Source: Candidatus Poribacteria bacterium (GTDB lineage Bacteria > Poribacteria > WGA-4E > PCPOR2b). Taken from it: 64,000 nucleotides of DNA. A program made the translations under genes and the position numbers. The stretch's first letter is position 1, and every line of letters begins with the position of its first letter. The stretch covers positions 1-64,000 of the forward strand of contig JAJDUM010000097.1 in NCBI GenBank assembly GCA_022826645.1, given 5' to 3'. The notes beneath the pieces are model-generated. The model did not search any database and was not told the origin of the DNA. It saw nothing but the letters and a program-made list of their open reading frames with translations. Below, piece after piece: positions 43,088 through 51,544 of this stretch.

Positions 43088-44320
43088 ATGTCCATGTCAG
43101 CGACTCTTCGTTCGGTGCAACAGCGGATAACAGCGACGCTGTTCATCTCGCAGAGTCTGTTCAGCGCATCAATGATTTTGTCGTTTACACTCTTGCCGAT
43201 TATTTCTGCACACCTTGGTGGGACAGATCGTGCCGCAGGAATACCACCCACTATGATGATGTTGGGCAGAGCTATCGCTGCCTACCCTGTCGGATGGCTC
43301 ATGGACCACATCGGGCGCAGACCGGGACTATCATTGGGGTATCTATTTACTGCAGCCGGATCAGCAGTCTGCGTTCTGTCAATCAGCGTGTGGGAATCAT
43401 TGCCATGGCTCTGCGGTGGTGTGTTGTTGATGGGTATGGGACGCGGCGTAAGCGAACAGGCCCGTTTTATTGCAGCTGAGGTGTATCACCCAGTTAAGCG
43501 AGCGGGAGTAATCGGGCTTATTGTATTCGCGGGGACTATAGGCGCAGTCGGTGGGCCGCTCCTTGTATCTCCTGCGACTTGGGTGGCGACATCTTTCGGC
43601 TTGCATGGTCACGCCGGTCCTTATCTGATATCAGTAGTGCTTGCTGCCCTTGCACTGATGCTGACTCTTCTCTTACTATATCCGGATCCCATGAAGGTTG
43701 GGCGAACACTGACGGGAGATTTGAATGACGCGGAGGAGAAGAACACCGGGCGAAAATTGTGGCAAATCTTTGTCAACAGAACGGTGAGACTTGGTTTGGC
43801 GGCTACGATAATTGGTCAATTTGTTATGACGCTAATTATGGTGATTACACCGCTGCACATGAATCACCACGCCCATGGTGAACAGGCAATTTCGTGGGTA
43901 ATAATGGCGCATACATTGGGAATGTACGGGCTTTCGAGTTTGACGAGTCGGCTGTCAAACCGTTTGGGTAACGTAACAATCATAGTTTTTGGTGCATTGA
44001 TACTGGGTGCTTCTGCGGTGCTTACACCAATGTCCAATCAGGTTCCCATGCTTGCTTTTAGTCTGTTCCTACTGGGATTGGGATGGAATTTCTGCTTTAT
44101 CGCGGGTTCGGCGTTGTTTTTTAGTGGCCTTTTGCCGCCTGAAAGAGGACGAGCACAGGGAGCTGGTGAAATGATGGTGGCGCTGGCCGCAGGAGCAGGT
44201 AGTTTGGGCACAGGTGCGGTGTTTGCAGAAGCCGGGATTGTGGCAGTGAGTGCGATAGGGCTTGCCTTTTCGCTGGTGCTGATCGTGACAGCGACATGGC
44301 GGTTGTTGACGTCAAAATGA
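43088..44320 (+). CDS. Major facilitator superfamily transporter
   Basis: 410 residues with about 12 transmembrane helices in two halves. The motif-A loop between helices 2 and 3 reads G-W-L-M-D-H-I-G-R-R-P (usual G-x-L-a-D-r-x-G-r-k). A long cytoplasmic loop (KVGRTLTGDLNDAEEKNTGRK) separates the halves. The layout is like the DHA1 drug-exporter group. No regulator is next to it. Substrate unknown. Confidence 0.88.
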   Translation: MSMSATLRSVQQRITATLFISQSLFSASMILSFTLLPIISAHLGGTDRAAGIPPTMMMLGRAIAAYPVGWLMDHIGRRPGLSLGYLFTAAGSAVCVLSISVWESLPWLCGGVLLMGMGRGVSEQARFIAAEVYHPVKRAGVIGLIVFAGTIGAVGGPLLVSPATWVATSFGLHGHAGPYLISVVLAALALMLTLLLLYPDPMKVGRTLTGDLNDAEEKNTGRKLWQIFVNRTVRLGLAATIIGQFVMTLIMVITPLHMNHHAHGEQAISWVIMAHTLGMYGLSSLTSRLSNRLGNVTIIVFGALILGASAVLTPMSNQVPMLAFSLFLLGLGWNFCFIAGSALFFSGLLPPERGRAQGAGEMMVALAAGAGSLGTGAVFAEAGIVAVSAIGLAFSLVLIVTATWRLLTSK

Positions 44321-44452
44321 TATGACATCTGTGGGTATTGGCAACAGTCCTGCGTTACTGACCATATTGAATGAATAGGCTTCACCTTATTACAGCAATC
44401 GGTGTGAGGCGTTCGACCGAATTGCGAAACAGGCAATATAACGGAGGAAATA

Positions 44453-44752
44453 ATGATTGGCGTATTAACTCACCATTGGGCAAAAGAGGAGCGGTTTGAC
44501 GAAGCTCGCGAACTTTTAGACCGTAATGGACTGGCACAGAGCAAAGCTCCCGGATTCATTAGTCGAGTGACGCTTGTCTCCATCACGGATCCGACAAAAA
44601 TAACTTCCTTGGTGACTTGGGAGAGCAACGAGATTTACGATGCGTGGCGCGCGTCTCCGGAACGCGCAGCCATCATGGGTGACGCATCGGAATTGTGGTC
44701 GAAGCCTACTGAGTCAGAACGGTTTGAGGTTGTAGGTACGTTAGACAAGTAG
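44453..44752 (+). CDS. Antibiotic biosynthesis monooxygenase (ABM) domain protein
   Basis: 99 residues, a single dimeric ferredoxin-like ABM fold: MIGVLTHHWAKEE at the start, KAPGFISRVTLVSITDPTKITSLVTWESNEIYDAW, then the C-terminal helix. Members act as cofactor-free quinol monooxygenases, heme-degrading or signalling proteins. GGAGG lies 4-8 bases before the ATG. It follows the MFS gene in the same direction. Confidence 0.75.
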   Translation: MIGVLTHHWAKEERFDEARELLDRNGLAQSKAPGFISRVTLVSITDPTKITSLVTWESNEIYDAWRASPERAAIMGDASELWSKPTESERFEVVGTLDK

Positions 44753-44823
44753 CCCTCATGTCAGGAAGCGACAAGTAGACCTCAGCAACATCTACGGATC
44801 TCCACAAAGGGATTGTGCCGAAA

Positions 44824-44867
44824 ACGGTTCTGGAGATCAAGGTGAAACCCTCTGCCTCCAGAACCGT
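44824..44867. repeat. Perfect 12-base inverted repeat between convergent genes
   Basis: ACGGTTCTGGAG (44824-44835) and CTCCAGAACCGT (44856-44867) with a 20-base loop, between the end of the ABM gene and the end of the MR/MLE gene. No T-run. It may act as a bidirectional transcript end or be the remnant of a small element. Confidence 0.75.
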
Positions 44868-44892
44868 GCTTGCTGGTACAGGATCCCTGTGG

Positions 44893-46107
44893 CTACTCGA
44901 CGAACGAGCCTTCCTTCTGCACTCGATCGTAGATTCGGGCGAACTCCTCGGAGCCGTCGTCATCCCAAAGTTCTTGCTTGAGTCCCCGGATCGTTCCTTC
45001 CTCCCGTCCTGTCAATCTGCTGACTGAAGCGAAGGACGGTGTGTAAATCTTGTGGCCACCTGGCATGTGTAGGATGCCGACATGCTTGGGAATTTCTGTC
45101 GGTTGGTTTGCTGCGGCCCGTGCTAAGGCATCTTCGTCCACCTCAATTCCCAATCCAGGCGCCTCTGGAACGGGCGAAAATCCTTCAATTATCGGAATTC
45201 GCTCTGTGACGATGTCTTCCTCATACTGATCATCCAGAGTTACCATGTGCCCTGTCATTGTGGGCAAAACAGCACCCATGTGCAGTGCCAACGCCTTGGT
45301 TAGCGTACCACCGGTCAACTGTATAATCACCTGAAGGTTTGCCTTCCCACAAGCAAAACCCCGCATTAGGCTGTCACCGATGCCACTCTCCCCAACCATA
45401 TAGGCATCTGCACACCCGTGGATGATTTCCTGTACGCCGCCGAGTTGCGGAGCGTGCATAACAATTGGTAGACGACTCTGTTCCCGTATCTGCCGCCAAC
45501 CCTCTATATCGTTCCGTACAATCGGATCCTCGATGTAACCGACGACGGGATGATTCTCCAACTCGCGTACGATGGGGAGTACGGCTGCCAGGCTGCGATT
45601 GCTGTTGAAATCGTAGTGAATCTTGAATCCCTCCGGTGCGACCTCCTCTGCCAACCGTGTCTGTTCCATCACGTCATAATATTCACACGTGTGCATCTTA
45701 AAGGTCATATACCCTTGGTCAGCTGCTCGCTTGATCTCGTCGCGGAATACTTCCGGTGCTGCGGGGCGTGTCCATGCAGCGACTGAAACTGCATCTCGCA
45801 CTTTCTGCCCCATCAGTTTGTAGGCAGGGATCTCTAAGTGTTTGCCCATCACATCATAAAGGGCACCGCACAACCCTATATTCAGATCGTTGTTGATAAA
45901 GTCGAATGGGTTGCGACCAATGAGAGGTTCTACACTTGACCGATCAGGTGCCGAACAGCGATAGTCGCCGTAGCCAACCAATCCGTTGTCGGTATGCACT
46001 TTGAAAATCGTGCGGTGGTTGATAGCGGAGAATCGGGCTTTGTGATCCGTATTACGTGTAGCGATACGTGGATAAATCGGGATAAGTTCAATGTCAGTAA
46101 TTTTCAT
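44893..46107 (-). CDS. Third MR/MLE (enolase superfamily) enzyme
   Basis: 404 residues. K137-M-H139 is a K-x-H variant of the K-x-K motif. D166 (IHYDFNSNRS) is the first metal ligand and E193 (YIEDPIV) the second. At the third ligand, where G-E is usual, the protein reads V-M-H219-A-P, so a His may take its place. A C-terminal extension of about 60 residues (GREEGTIRGLKQELWDDDG) is longer than in the two enzymes at the left end. AGGAG precedes the ATG. Sugar-acid dehydration or racemisation is the family activity; substrate unknown. Confidence 0.85.
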   Translation of the reverse strand: MKITDIELIPIYPRIATRNTDHKARFSAINHRTIFKVHTDNGLVGYGDYRCSAPDRSSVEPLIGRNPFDFINNDLNIGLCGALYDVMGKHLEIPAYKLMGQKVRDAVSVAAWTRPAAPEVFRDEIKRAADQGYMTFKMHTCEYYDVMEQTRLAEEVAPEGFKIHYDFNSNRSLAAVLPIVRELENHPVVGYIEDPIVRNDIEGWRQIREQSRLPIVMHAPQLGGVQEIIHGCADAYMVGESGIGDSLMRGFACGKANLQVIIQLTGGTLTKALALHMGAVLPTMTGHMVTLDDQYEEDIVTERIPIIEGFSPVPEAPGLGIEVDEDALARAAANQPTEIPKHVGILHMPGGHKIYTPSFASVSRLTGREEGTIRGLKQELWDDDGSEEFARIYDRVQKEGSFVE

Positions 46108-46425
46108 AGTCTATACTCCTATTGTGTGGAACAGATTGGTGCGTGAGGTTACGTCCGAGTTTTAACCCGTTGTGTAGTCATAAGGACTCTGTGAACAGCT
46201 ACTGATCGGACTTCATCGTATTTTAACTGTGTTGATTCTGGAAGATTATTGCACTCAAGACCGATAAAGTCAAGCGCCTTTTGGCTTGTGAACCCGCTTG
46301 ATGCTTTGCTATAATCAGAAGCTTGGAACTACGAAGCAGCCCCTTCACACCTTATAGTTTTTGACCCTGTGGAAATTGCGGATCCTCAGCACTGATTTGA
46401 CGGCCGTTGCATTATGGAGGAGAAG
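46108..46425. other. Divergent intergenic region before the PaaK-like gene
   Basis: About 318 bases. TTGTGA (46288-46293), 18-base spacer, TATAAT (46312-46317) is a fair promoter for the PaaK-like gene. Small inverted pair CAAGC / GCTTG near 46273-46290 overlaps its -35 and could be an operator. Confidence 0.5.
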
Positions 46426-47778
46426 ATGGGACGTGATACTTCGACCTTTTACGACTATAAAATCGAAACCATGTTGAGGGGCGACTTGGATGCGCTACAG
46501 CTTGCGAAACTCAAATGGCAGGTTGATCGGTGCTATCATCGGAGCGAATTCTATCGTGAGCGTTTCGACGCAGCGGGTGTGTCGCCAGCAGATATCGCAA
46601 CCCTAAATGATATCCGCAAGTTTCCTTTTGTCCATAAGGAAGAGTTGCGCGAGGAGCAGGCGCGGCACCCGTTTTTGGGAAGATTTACCGTTGCACCTCA
46701 AGCAGAATTCCGGGAGGTCCATCCAAGCACGGGAACAACAGGTACACCCGTCAATACGATTTGGAGCGCGAGGGATGTGCAATACATTACAGACGTGACA
46801 GCAAGGACGCTCTGGAGTATTGGTGTCCGTCCGGGGGACATTTTACAGAACGCGTTTGCGTATGGGCTTTGGGTGGCAGGTTTGGCTGTGCACTACGCCA
46901 GCGCAAAAATTGGCTGCCTCGTTATTCCAATCGGTGCGGCGTTGACCGAAAGACAGATTGATTATATGGTGTGCCTCAAGAGCACTGTCCTTATTGCGAC
47001 CCCCTCTTATGCCCTTTATCTCGCCGAACAACTGAAAGCGTACAATTACAGTACGTCGGATATAGGTCTCCGGATTGGCTGCTTCGGTGGGGAGCCGGGC
47101 ACGGAGGTGCCGGCAACACGCCGAGCCATCGAGAGCGGTCTCGGTATTGACGCTTATGATTACTACGGGCTTGCCGAAATTGGTCCTACTTTTGCCAGCG
47201 AATGCGCTCACAAAACGGGGTTACATTGGAGCGAGGATCTCCACTTGATCGAGGTAATTGACCCTGAAACGAAAGAACCTGTCCCGGACGGGGAGATAGG
47301 GATTTTGGTCATCACCCATCTTGAACGGAGTGCTACGCCGATGATCCGGTACTGGACAAACGATCTGGTGCGACTGGACCCATCGCCATGTCCATGCGGG
47401 CGCACCCATGCCCGATCCCCGGGAGGCATCTTGGGTCGGGCGGACGATATGATCGTGTTTATGGGGGTCAACTTCTATCCGATGCAGGTGGAGCAGGTGG
47501 TGCGTTCCTTTGAGGAGTTAAGTCCCGAATACCGTATTCGGTTAACGCATGACGCGTCAACGCATCGGGACATCTGCACCATTTCAGTCGAATTGGAACA
47601 AGCGGAGGTGCCGCAGCTGCGCGTGTCGATCCTTCAGGAAAAAATTGCAAACGCACTGCGCGAGGCGTTAGGTTTTCGACCGGAGGTAGAATTTGTGCGT
47701 CAAGGGACTTTAGAGCGCACAGAATTTAAGGCAAAACGGGTAATAGAGGAGAGACCTGCTTTTGTGAAGCGGTCATAG
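46426..47778 (+). CDS. Phenylacetate-CoA ligase (PaaK)-like adenylating enzyme
   Basis: 450 residues from ATG 46426, which has GGAGG five bases upstream; an ATG 12 bases earlier is possible. The ATP motif is HPSTGTTGTPV, then YDYYGLAEIGP, the loop I-R-Y-W-T-N-D-L-V-R-L-D and GRADDMIVFMGVNFYPMQVEQV with the hinge of the C-terminal domain. The cluster C-A-x-K-T-G in the middle and C-P-C-G-R-T-H may bind zinc, as in some relatives. It activates an aryl or related carboxylic acid to its CoA thioester. No paa cluster is nearby. Followed by a cupin gene. Confidence 0.9.
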   Translation: MGRDTSTFYDYKIETMLRGDLDALQLAKLKWQVDRCYHRSEFYRERFDAAGVSPADIATLNDIRKFPFVHKEELREEQARHPFLGRFTVAPQAEFREVHPSTGTTGTPVNTIWSARDVQYITDVTARTLWSIGVRPGDILQNAFAYGLWVAGLAVHYASAKIGCLVIPIGAALTERQIDYMVCLKSTVLIATPSYALYLAEQLKAYNYSTSDIGLRIGCFGGEPGTEVPATRRAIESGLGIDAYDYYGLAEIGPTFASECAHKTGLHWSEDLHLIEVIDPETKEPVPDGEIGILVITHLERSATPMIRYWTNDLVRLDPSPCPCGRTHARSPGGILGRADDMIVFMGVNFYPMQVEQVVRSFEELSPEYRIRLTHDASTHRDICTISVELEQAEVPQLRVSILQEKIANALREALGFRPEVEFVRQGTLERTEFKAKRVIEERPAFVKRS

Positions 47779-47849
47779 CGCGCTTCAGTTGAAGTCAACC
47801 CTTCAAAATTGACAATGCATTAACCGGCACAGGAGGTTTTAGAACAACG

Positions 47850-48200
47850 ATGAAAATAACCCGTCTCTATACTGGTTCCGATGGCGAGTCTCATTTTGAA
47901 GATATAGAGATTCCCCTTGAAGATAGCGGTGATATCGGTCGAATGTCACAGCTTCAAGATGTGACTGGCATCATTTTCAGAGAAACTGGACCCGAATACG
48001 ACTATGATTGGCATACTGTTCCGCAAAGGCAATATGTCATCACATTAAGCGGTGGGGTTGACATTGAGGTGGGCGATGGCACGATACGGCGATTCGGTCC
48101 GGGAGATATCCTTTTGGCAGAGGATACCACCGGCAAGGGACATCGTAGCCGAGCAGTCAATGCTCAACCGCGGAAGAGCATTTTTGTGACGCTGGATTGA
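47850..48200 (+). CDS. Small cupin-fold protein
   Basis: 116 residues. W-H-T-V-P-Q-R-Q-Y-V-I-T-L-S-G is the cupin 1 motif with a single His; the second motif is F-G-P-G-D-I-L-L-A-E-D-T-T-G-K-G-H. Metal-binding residues are fewer than in the cupin at 133. AGGAGG precedes the ATG. It probably shares a transcript with the PaaK-like ligase 71 bases upstream. Function unknown. Confidence 0.75.
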   Translation: MKITRLYTGSDGESHFEDIEIPLEDSGDIGRMSQLQDVTGIIFRETGPEYDYDWHTVPQRQYVITLSGGVDIEVGDGTIRRFGPGDILLAEDTTGKGHRSRAVNAQPRKSIFVTLD

Positions 48201-48444
48201 GATATAGATAATAAAGAAAAAAGCAACCAAATCGGCAATAATCACGTTATACATTAGGCTGCAATCTATTCAAATTGCAACTTTTCACTCACTTTATCCG
48301 TTTTTATTGACTAATTGTCTGAGGTCTTATTGATCTGTTGCTGAAAATCGAAAAGAATTAGAGGTTACTGGATTAGGGATTGTGGTCCCCCAACGATTGG
48401 AAAAATTAATCTAAATCAGTAATCGTACTCAGGAGTTTGAAAAA

Positions 48445-49785
48445 ATGAAATCGTTCAGAGACGAAAGCATGGGAGAACAGGGGTTGCTTAGGACTCAGGG
48501 AAAAAATTGCCTCCATCATATATGGATATGCCTTCTGTCGATGCTCCTCACTGCTTGCAGCGGTTCCCTTGGGAAGGTTCAGTTGGAAAATGTCAATGCC
48601 GTTATCACACAGTCTGAAGCGGCTATCGAACAGGCGCGTTTCGCCAACGCTCAAGATCTTGCTTCAGATACCTTGCAGCAGGCAGAAAATGACCTTGCAC
48701 GTGCGAAGGAAGCCGCGAATGCGAAAGATGGGCTTCGAGCGATGCACTTGGCATATAACGCCTTAACTCAAGCACAAATTGCTGAACAGGAAGCGATGTA
48801 TAAATCGCAGGGGAGTGGGTTCAACGCCATCATTAAGCGCAAGGAAGCGGAGATCGTTACGCTCGAAGCGGATCTAAAAACAATAGATGGTGCACTCGAA
48901 AAATCCCGAACGGACGCCCAGCAATTGGACATGCAAATGACTCAGTTGCAAGCAGATATGGGCGAGAGACTCCAAAAGGCTGAACAAGCGCACCGGGAGA
49001 TGTTGAGCGATTATAGTAACGCCAAAGCGCAGTCCGCGGATCTTCAATCAAAATTGGGTTCGGTGCAGACCCAGCTTCTCCAGGCACAGAGTCAAGTCGA
49101 AAAACATGAGCGTCAGAACCGTCAATTGCGTCGCGAACTAGCGACGGCTCAATCGTTGGTGGAGAAAATGCGGAAGGAGGCGGCGGCAGCACGAGAGAAG
49201 GCGGCAGCACAGGTGGCGAGTTATTCAAAACACATTGAGCAATTAGATCGGTCTAATGTGTTAACAGAGACGCTTGCTCAAAAAAAACAGGCAGCAAAAG
49301 CGTATGTTCAGCAGCATCGCAAAAAACAACCGGTTCGGACTAACAGCACGTCACTGACTGATGAACAGATTAATAGCGGTAGAGCGGCGATCGGTGGGTG
49401 GGCGCTTGCATGGGCGACAAAAGATATACATCAACACTTGGGGACGTATACCCGAGATGCGATGATAACCCAGACCGTTATTCGCTCTAGCAATGAAGAA
49501 CAAACCAAGCTTGACCGTCTGCAGATGGCTGATGCCTTGAAACAGATGGTGAATACCGAATGGCAGGAGACGGACTCCAGATTTGATGCGGACGGAGAAA
49601 GCGTCATTGCTACCTATCGGTTTAGTCGTCTTTCGCGGGGTGTGGTAAGTGGAGAGATCCCCGAACTACACGATTTGTGGACGCGAGAGGTGTGGGCGCG
49701 TCGAATTGGGGATGAATGGAAGATTTTCCGTGAGAGCTGGCGTATTTATGAGGCTGTTCCAAGATATGGCACAGCGTTTAATTAA
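48445..49785 (+). CDS. Coiled-coil lipoprotein with C-terminal NTF2-like domain
   Basis: 446 residues. The signal peptide ends L-L-T-A-C38, a lipobox. Residues about 50-110 resemble the DUF4398 helical hairpin (AIEQARFANAQDLASDTLQQ; AENDLARAKEAANAKDGLRA). Residues 115-290 are a long coiled coil. Residues 320-446 form an SnoaL/NTF2-like domain (WALAWATKDIHQHLGTYT; RIGDEWKIFRESWRIYEAVP). This C-terminal fold is also seen in some L,D-transpeptidase partners of the envelope. The next gene has the same domain type, 12 bases downstream. It is the first of a four-gene envelope cluster. Confidence 0.8.
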   Translation: MKSFRDESMGEQGLLRTQGKNCLHHIWICLLSMLLTACSGSLGKVQLENVNAVITQSEAAIEQARFANAQDLASDTLQQAENDLARAKEAANAKDGLRAMHLAYNALTQAQIAEQEAMYKSQGSGFNAIIKRKEAEIVTLEADLKTIDGALEKSRTDAQQLDMQMTQLQADMGERLQKAEQAHREMLSDYSNAKAQSADLQSKLGSVQTQLLQAQSQVEKHERQNRQLRRELATAQSLVEKMRKEAAAAREKAAAQVASYSKHIEQLDRSNVLTETLAQKKQAAKAYVQQHRKKQPVRTNSTSLTDEQINSGRAAIGGWALAWATKDIHQHLGTYTRDAMITQTVIRSSNEEQTKLDRLQMADALKQMVNTEWQETDSRFDADGESVIATYRFSRLSRGVVSGEIPELHDLWTREVWARRIGDEWKIFRESWRIYEAVPRYGTAFN

Positions 49786-49797
49786 GGCGGTGGGCAG

Positions 49798-50925
49798 ATG
49801 CAAGCAAATCATTCCGTTAATCAGGTGATGCGATCCGGCAAGAATGGGGGTACTGCCACATTCCAAAATCCCAACACCCTCTTTGGGGTGATCGGTATTA
49901 TCGGGGCAGCCATCATCCTCTTGGCGATGGTATTTGGACTACAGTTTATTGAAACCACTGGGGCGATTGAGCCTTTCCTTAAACAGTGGAAACAAGCGGT
50001 CGAATCAAAGCAACCGAGTTTGTATCAGCAGCTATGGGATTCGACCGCACAGATCAAAAACCGGAGTCAGTACGAACGCGCATTGAAGCTATTCAGCAGA
50101 GAGAAGGTTGAAGTAGATATAGCTGGACTCCGCCCCCAGACAGATCCTGAGCACGCAAATCGGCAGCAGATTGAACGCATCCCTATTACACTCTATCAAG
50201 ATGGCAAGGTTTTAGTTGTAATCTATCGGGATATAATTGTTGAAAAGCGGGGACTCTTACAACGCTGGAAGCTGATAGATGACAGAATTCAGGATGACTT
50301 GGAATATCCCGACATTACCGAGGAATATATCGTTCAAGATGACGAAGAAATCGTTGCGCAATCCGCCAATCCAACGCCCGGAAGTCCTCCGTTGCAGCCT
50401 CCTGATGCTCCAGTTCCTCCCGGTAGAGTGGTCACACCGTCTCGAACCGTCGCATCGGCAGAGCCTTCGCCGATTACTGGCGCGGCCCCGCTTGATACCC
50501 AGCTCAAATTGAGTCAAGTTTTGGGGGAATGGCAGCAGGCCTGGCAGGGCAAGAATCTTAAAACTTATATGTCTAAATATGCAGACGATGCTGAGATTAC
50601 GAGGGTTACTATTACTAAGGGGCGAGAGTACGCGACTCGACTGAACAAAAAACAGCTGCGCGAAAAGATGCAATCCCTTTATTCGGCATATAGCAAAATT
50701 AGAGTGAACATTTCTCAACTGCAAATCAATGGGGACAATGCTGTGGCGGATGTCGATTTCTTCCAAGAATTTGTCGGTACTCGTGCCTCTGGCAGTCAAC
50801 CTGCTTACTCAGATTACGGCAAGAAAGAGTTGGTTTTTATGGTGGATCCCGCCGACGGGCTTTGGAAAATCTACGCTGAGAGTTGGAGACACTATAAAGA
50901 CGTTCCCAAATATCCGAAACTCTAA
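49798..50925 (+). CDS. Membrane-anchored protein with two NTF2-like domains
   Basis: 375 residues. One transmembrane helix (about 26-50) follows a short cytoplasmic N-terminus. Residues 55-165 form a first NTF2-like domain (KQWKQAVESKQPSLYQQLWD...). A Pro/Ser-rich linker covers about 185-225. Residues 235-375 form a second one (EWQQAWQGKNLKTYMSKYAD; DPADGLWKIYAESWRHYKDV), like the end of the lipoprotein upstream. The GTG/ATG choice is not an issue: ATG 49798 has GGTGGG upstream. It probably sits in the inner membrane facing the periplasm and may bind peptidoglycan or peptides. Confidence 0.8.
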   Translation: MQANHSVNQVMRSGKNGGTATFQNPNTLFGVIGIIGAAIILLAMVFGLQFIETTGAIEPFLKQWKQAVESKQPSLYQQLWDSTAQIKNRSQYERALKLFSREKVEVDIAGLRPQTDPEHANRQQIERIPITLYQDGKVLVVIYRDIIVEKRGLLQRWKLIDDRIQDDLEYPDITEEYIVQDDEEIVAQSANPTPGSPPLQPPDAPVPPGRVVTPSRTVASAEPSPITGAAPLDTQLKLSQVLGEWQQAWQGKNLKTYMSKYADDAEITRVTITKGREYATRLNKKQLREKMQSLYSAYSKIRVNISQLQINGDNAVADVDFFQEFVGTRASGSQPAYSDYGKKELVFMVDPADGLWKIYAESWRHYKDVPKYPKL

Positions 50926-51058
50926 TCATGTTCGATTAAATCGTTATCACCGATTGACTGAAACCGTGTATTCGCCGATACGTTTCTGTTATTGCAACAA
51001 ACTTGGCGACCAGCTTCGGCTGAATACACCCAAAAGTTTAACCTAAAGGACAAAGACG

Positions 51059-51544
51059 ATGATCAAAATCTTGCATATAGCGCCAGTGCTGTCACGCATG
51101 GTTTTACCCGCCATTGCCTTATGCTTGCTCGGTTGTGGAGGAAGCTCTGTTGAAAACCCCCTGCGAGAGTCTGAAGAAACCGACGCCACGGTTACACAAA
51201 CAGACGTGGAAAATCAATCGCTTAAGGTCAATGTTGATATAAGCAAAGATACTGTTCAGGCTGGTGAGACAGTGAACCTGATGGCAACTGTTGACGAACT
51301 TCGAGGCTCAAACATCATTTTTAGTTGGATTAACACAACCGGTTACGGCACATTGACCTCCACGGATCAAAATACAGCGATTTGGTCTGCTCCAGAAAAG
51401 TCGGAGGGCATAGTCAAAGTCGAGGTGCTCCAGCTTGTTGTTACAGCAATTAGCCAAGTGGTTTCGGTGCAATCGTCAGGTGTCAATACCGATACTGAAG
51501 TCTTGACGTCGACCAAAACCATACTACTTACCGTTGCCAATTGA
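51059..51544 (+). CDS. Ig-like-domain lipoprotein
   Basis: 161 residues. The lipobox L-L-G-C26 ends the signal peptide. The mature part is one Ig-like/PKD-type beta sandwich (VNVDISKDTVQAGETVNLMA; IIFSWINTTGYGTLTSTD; TAIWSAPEKSEGIVKVEV). AAAGGAC lies upstream of the ATG. The stop overlaps the next frame's first codon. Confidence 0.7.
   Translation: MIKILHIAPVLSRMVLPAIALCLLGCGGSSVENPLRESEETDATVTQTDVENQSLKVNVDISKDTVQAGETVNLMATVDELRGSNIIFSWINTTGYGTLTSTDQNTAIWSAPEKSEGIVKVEVLQLVVTAISQVVSVQSSGVNTDTEVLTSTKTILLTVAN

Noticed and set aside
42964-43479. Long frame overlapping the start of the MFS gene
   Set aside because: It runs in another frame over the first transmembrane helices, is Cys/Ser-rich and has no family features.
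44815-45027. 70-codon frame over the end of the MR/MLE gene
   Set aside because: It overlaps the conserved C-terminus of the antisense enzyme and contains the inverted repeat; no start site.
50257-50799. 180-codon frame antisense to the NTF2-like membrane protein
   Set aside because: A shadow without a ribosome-binding site; the sense frame has clear domains.
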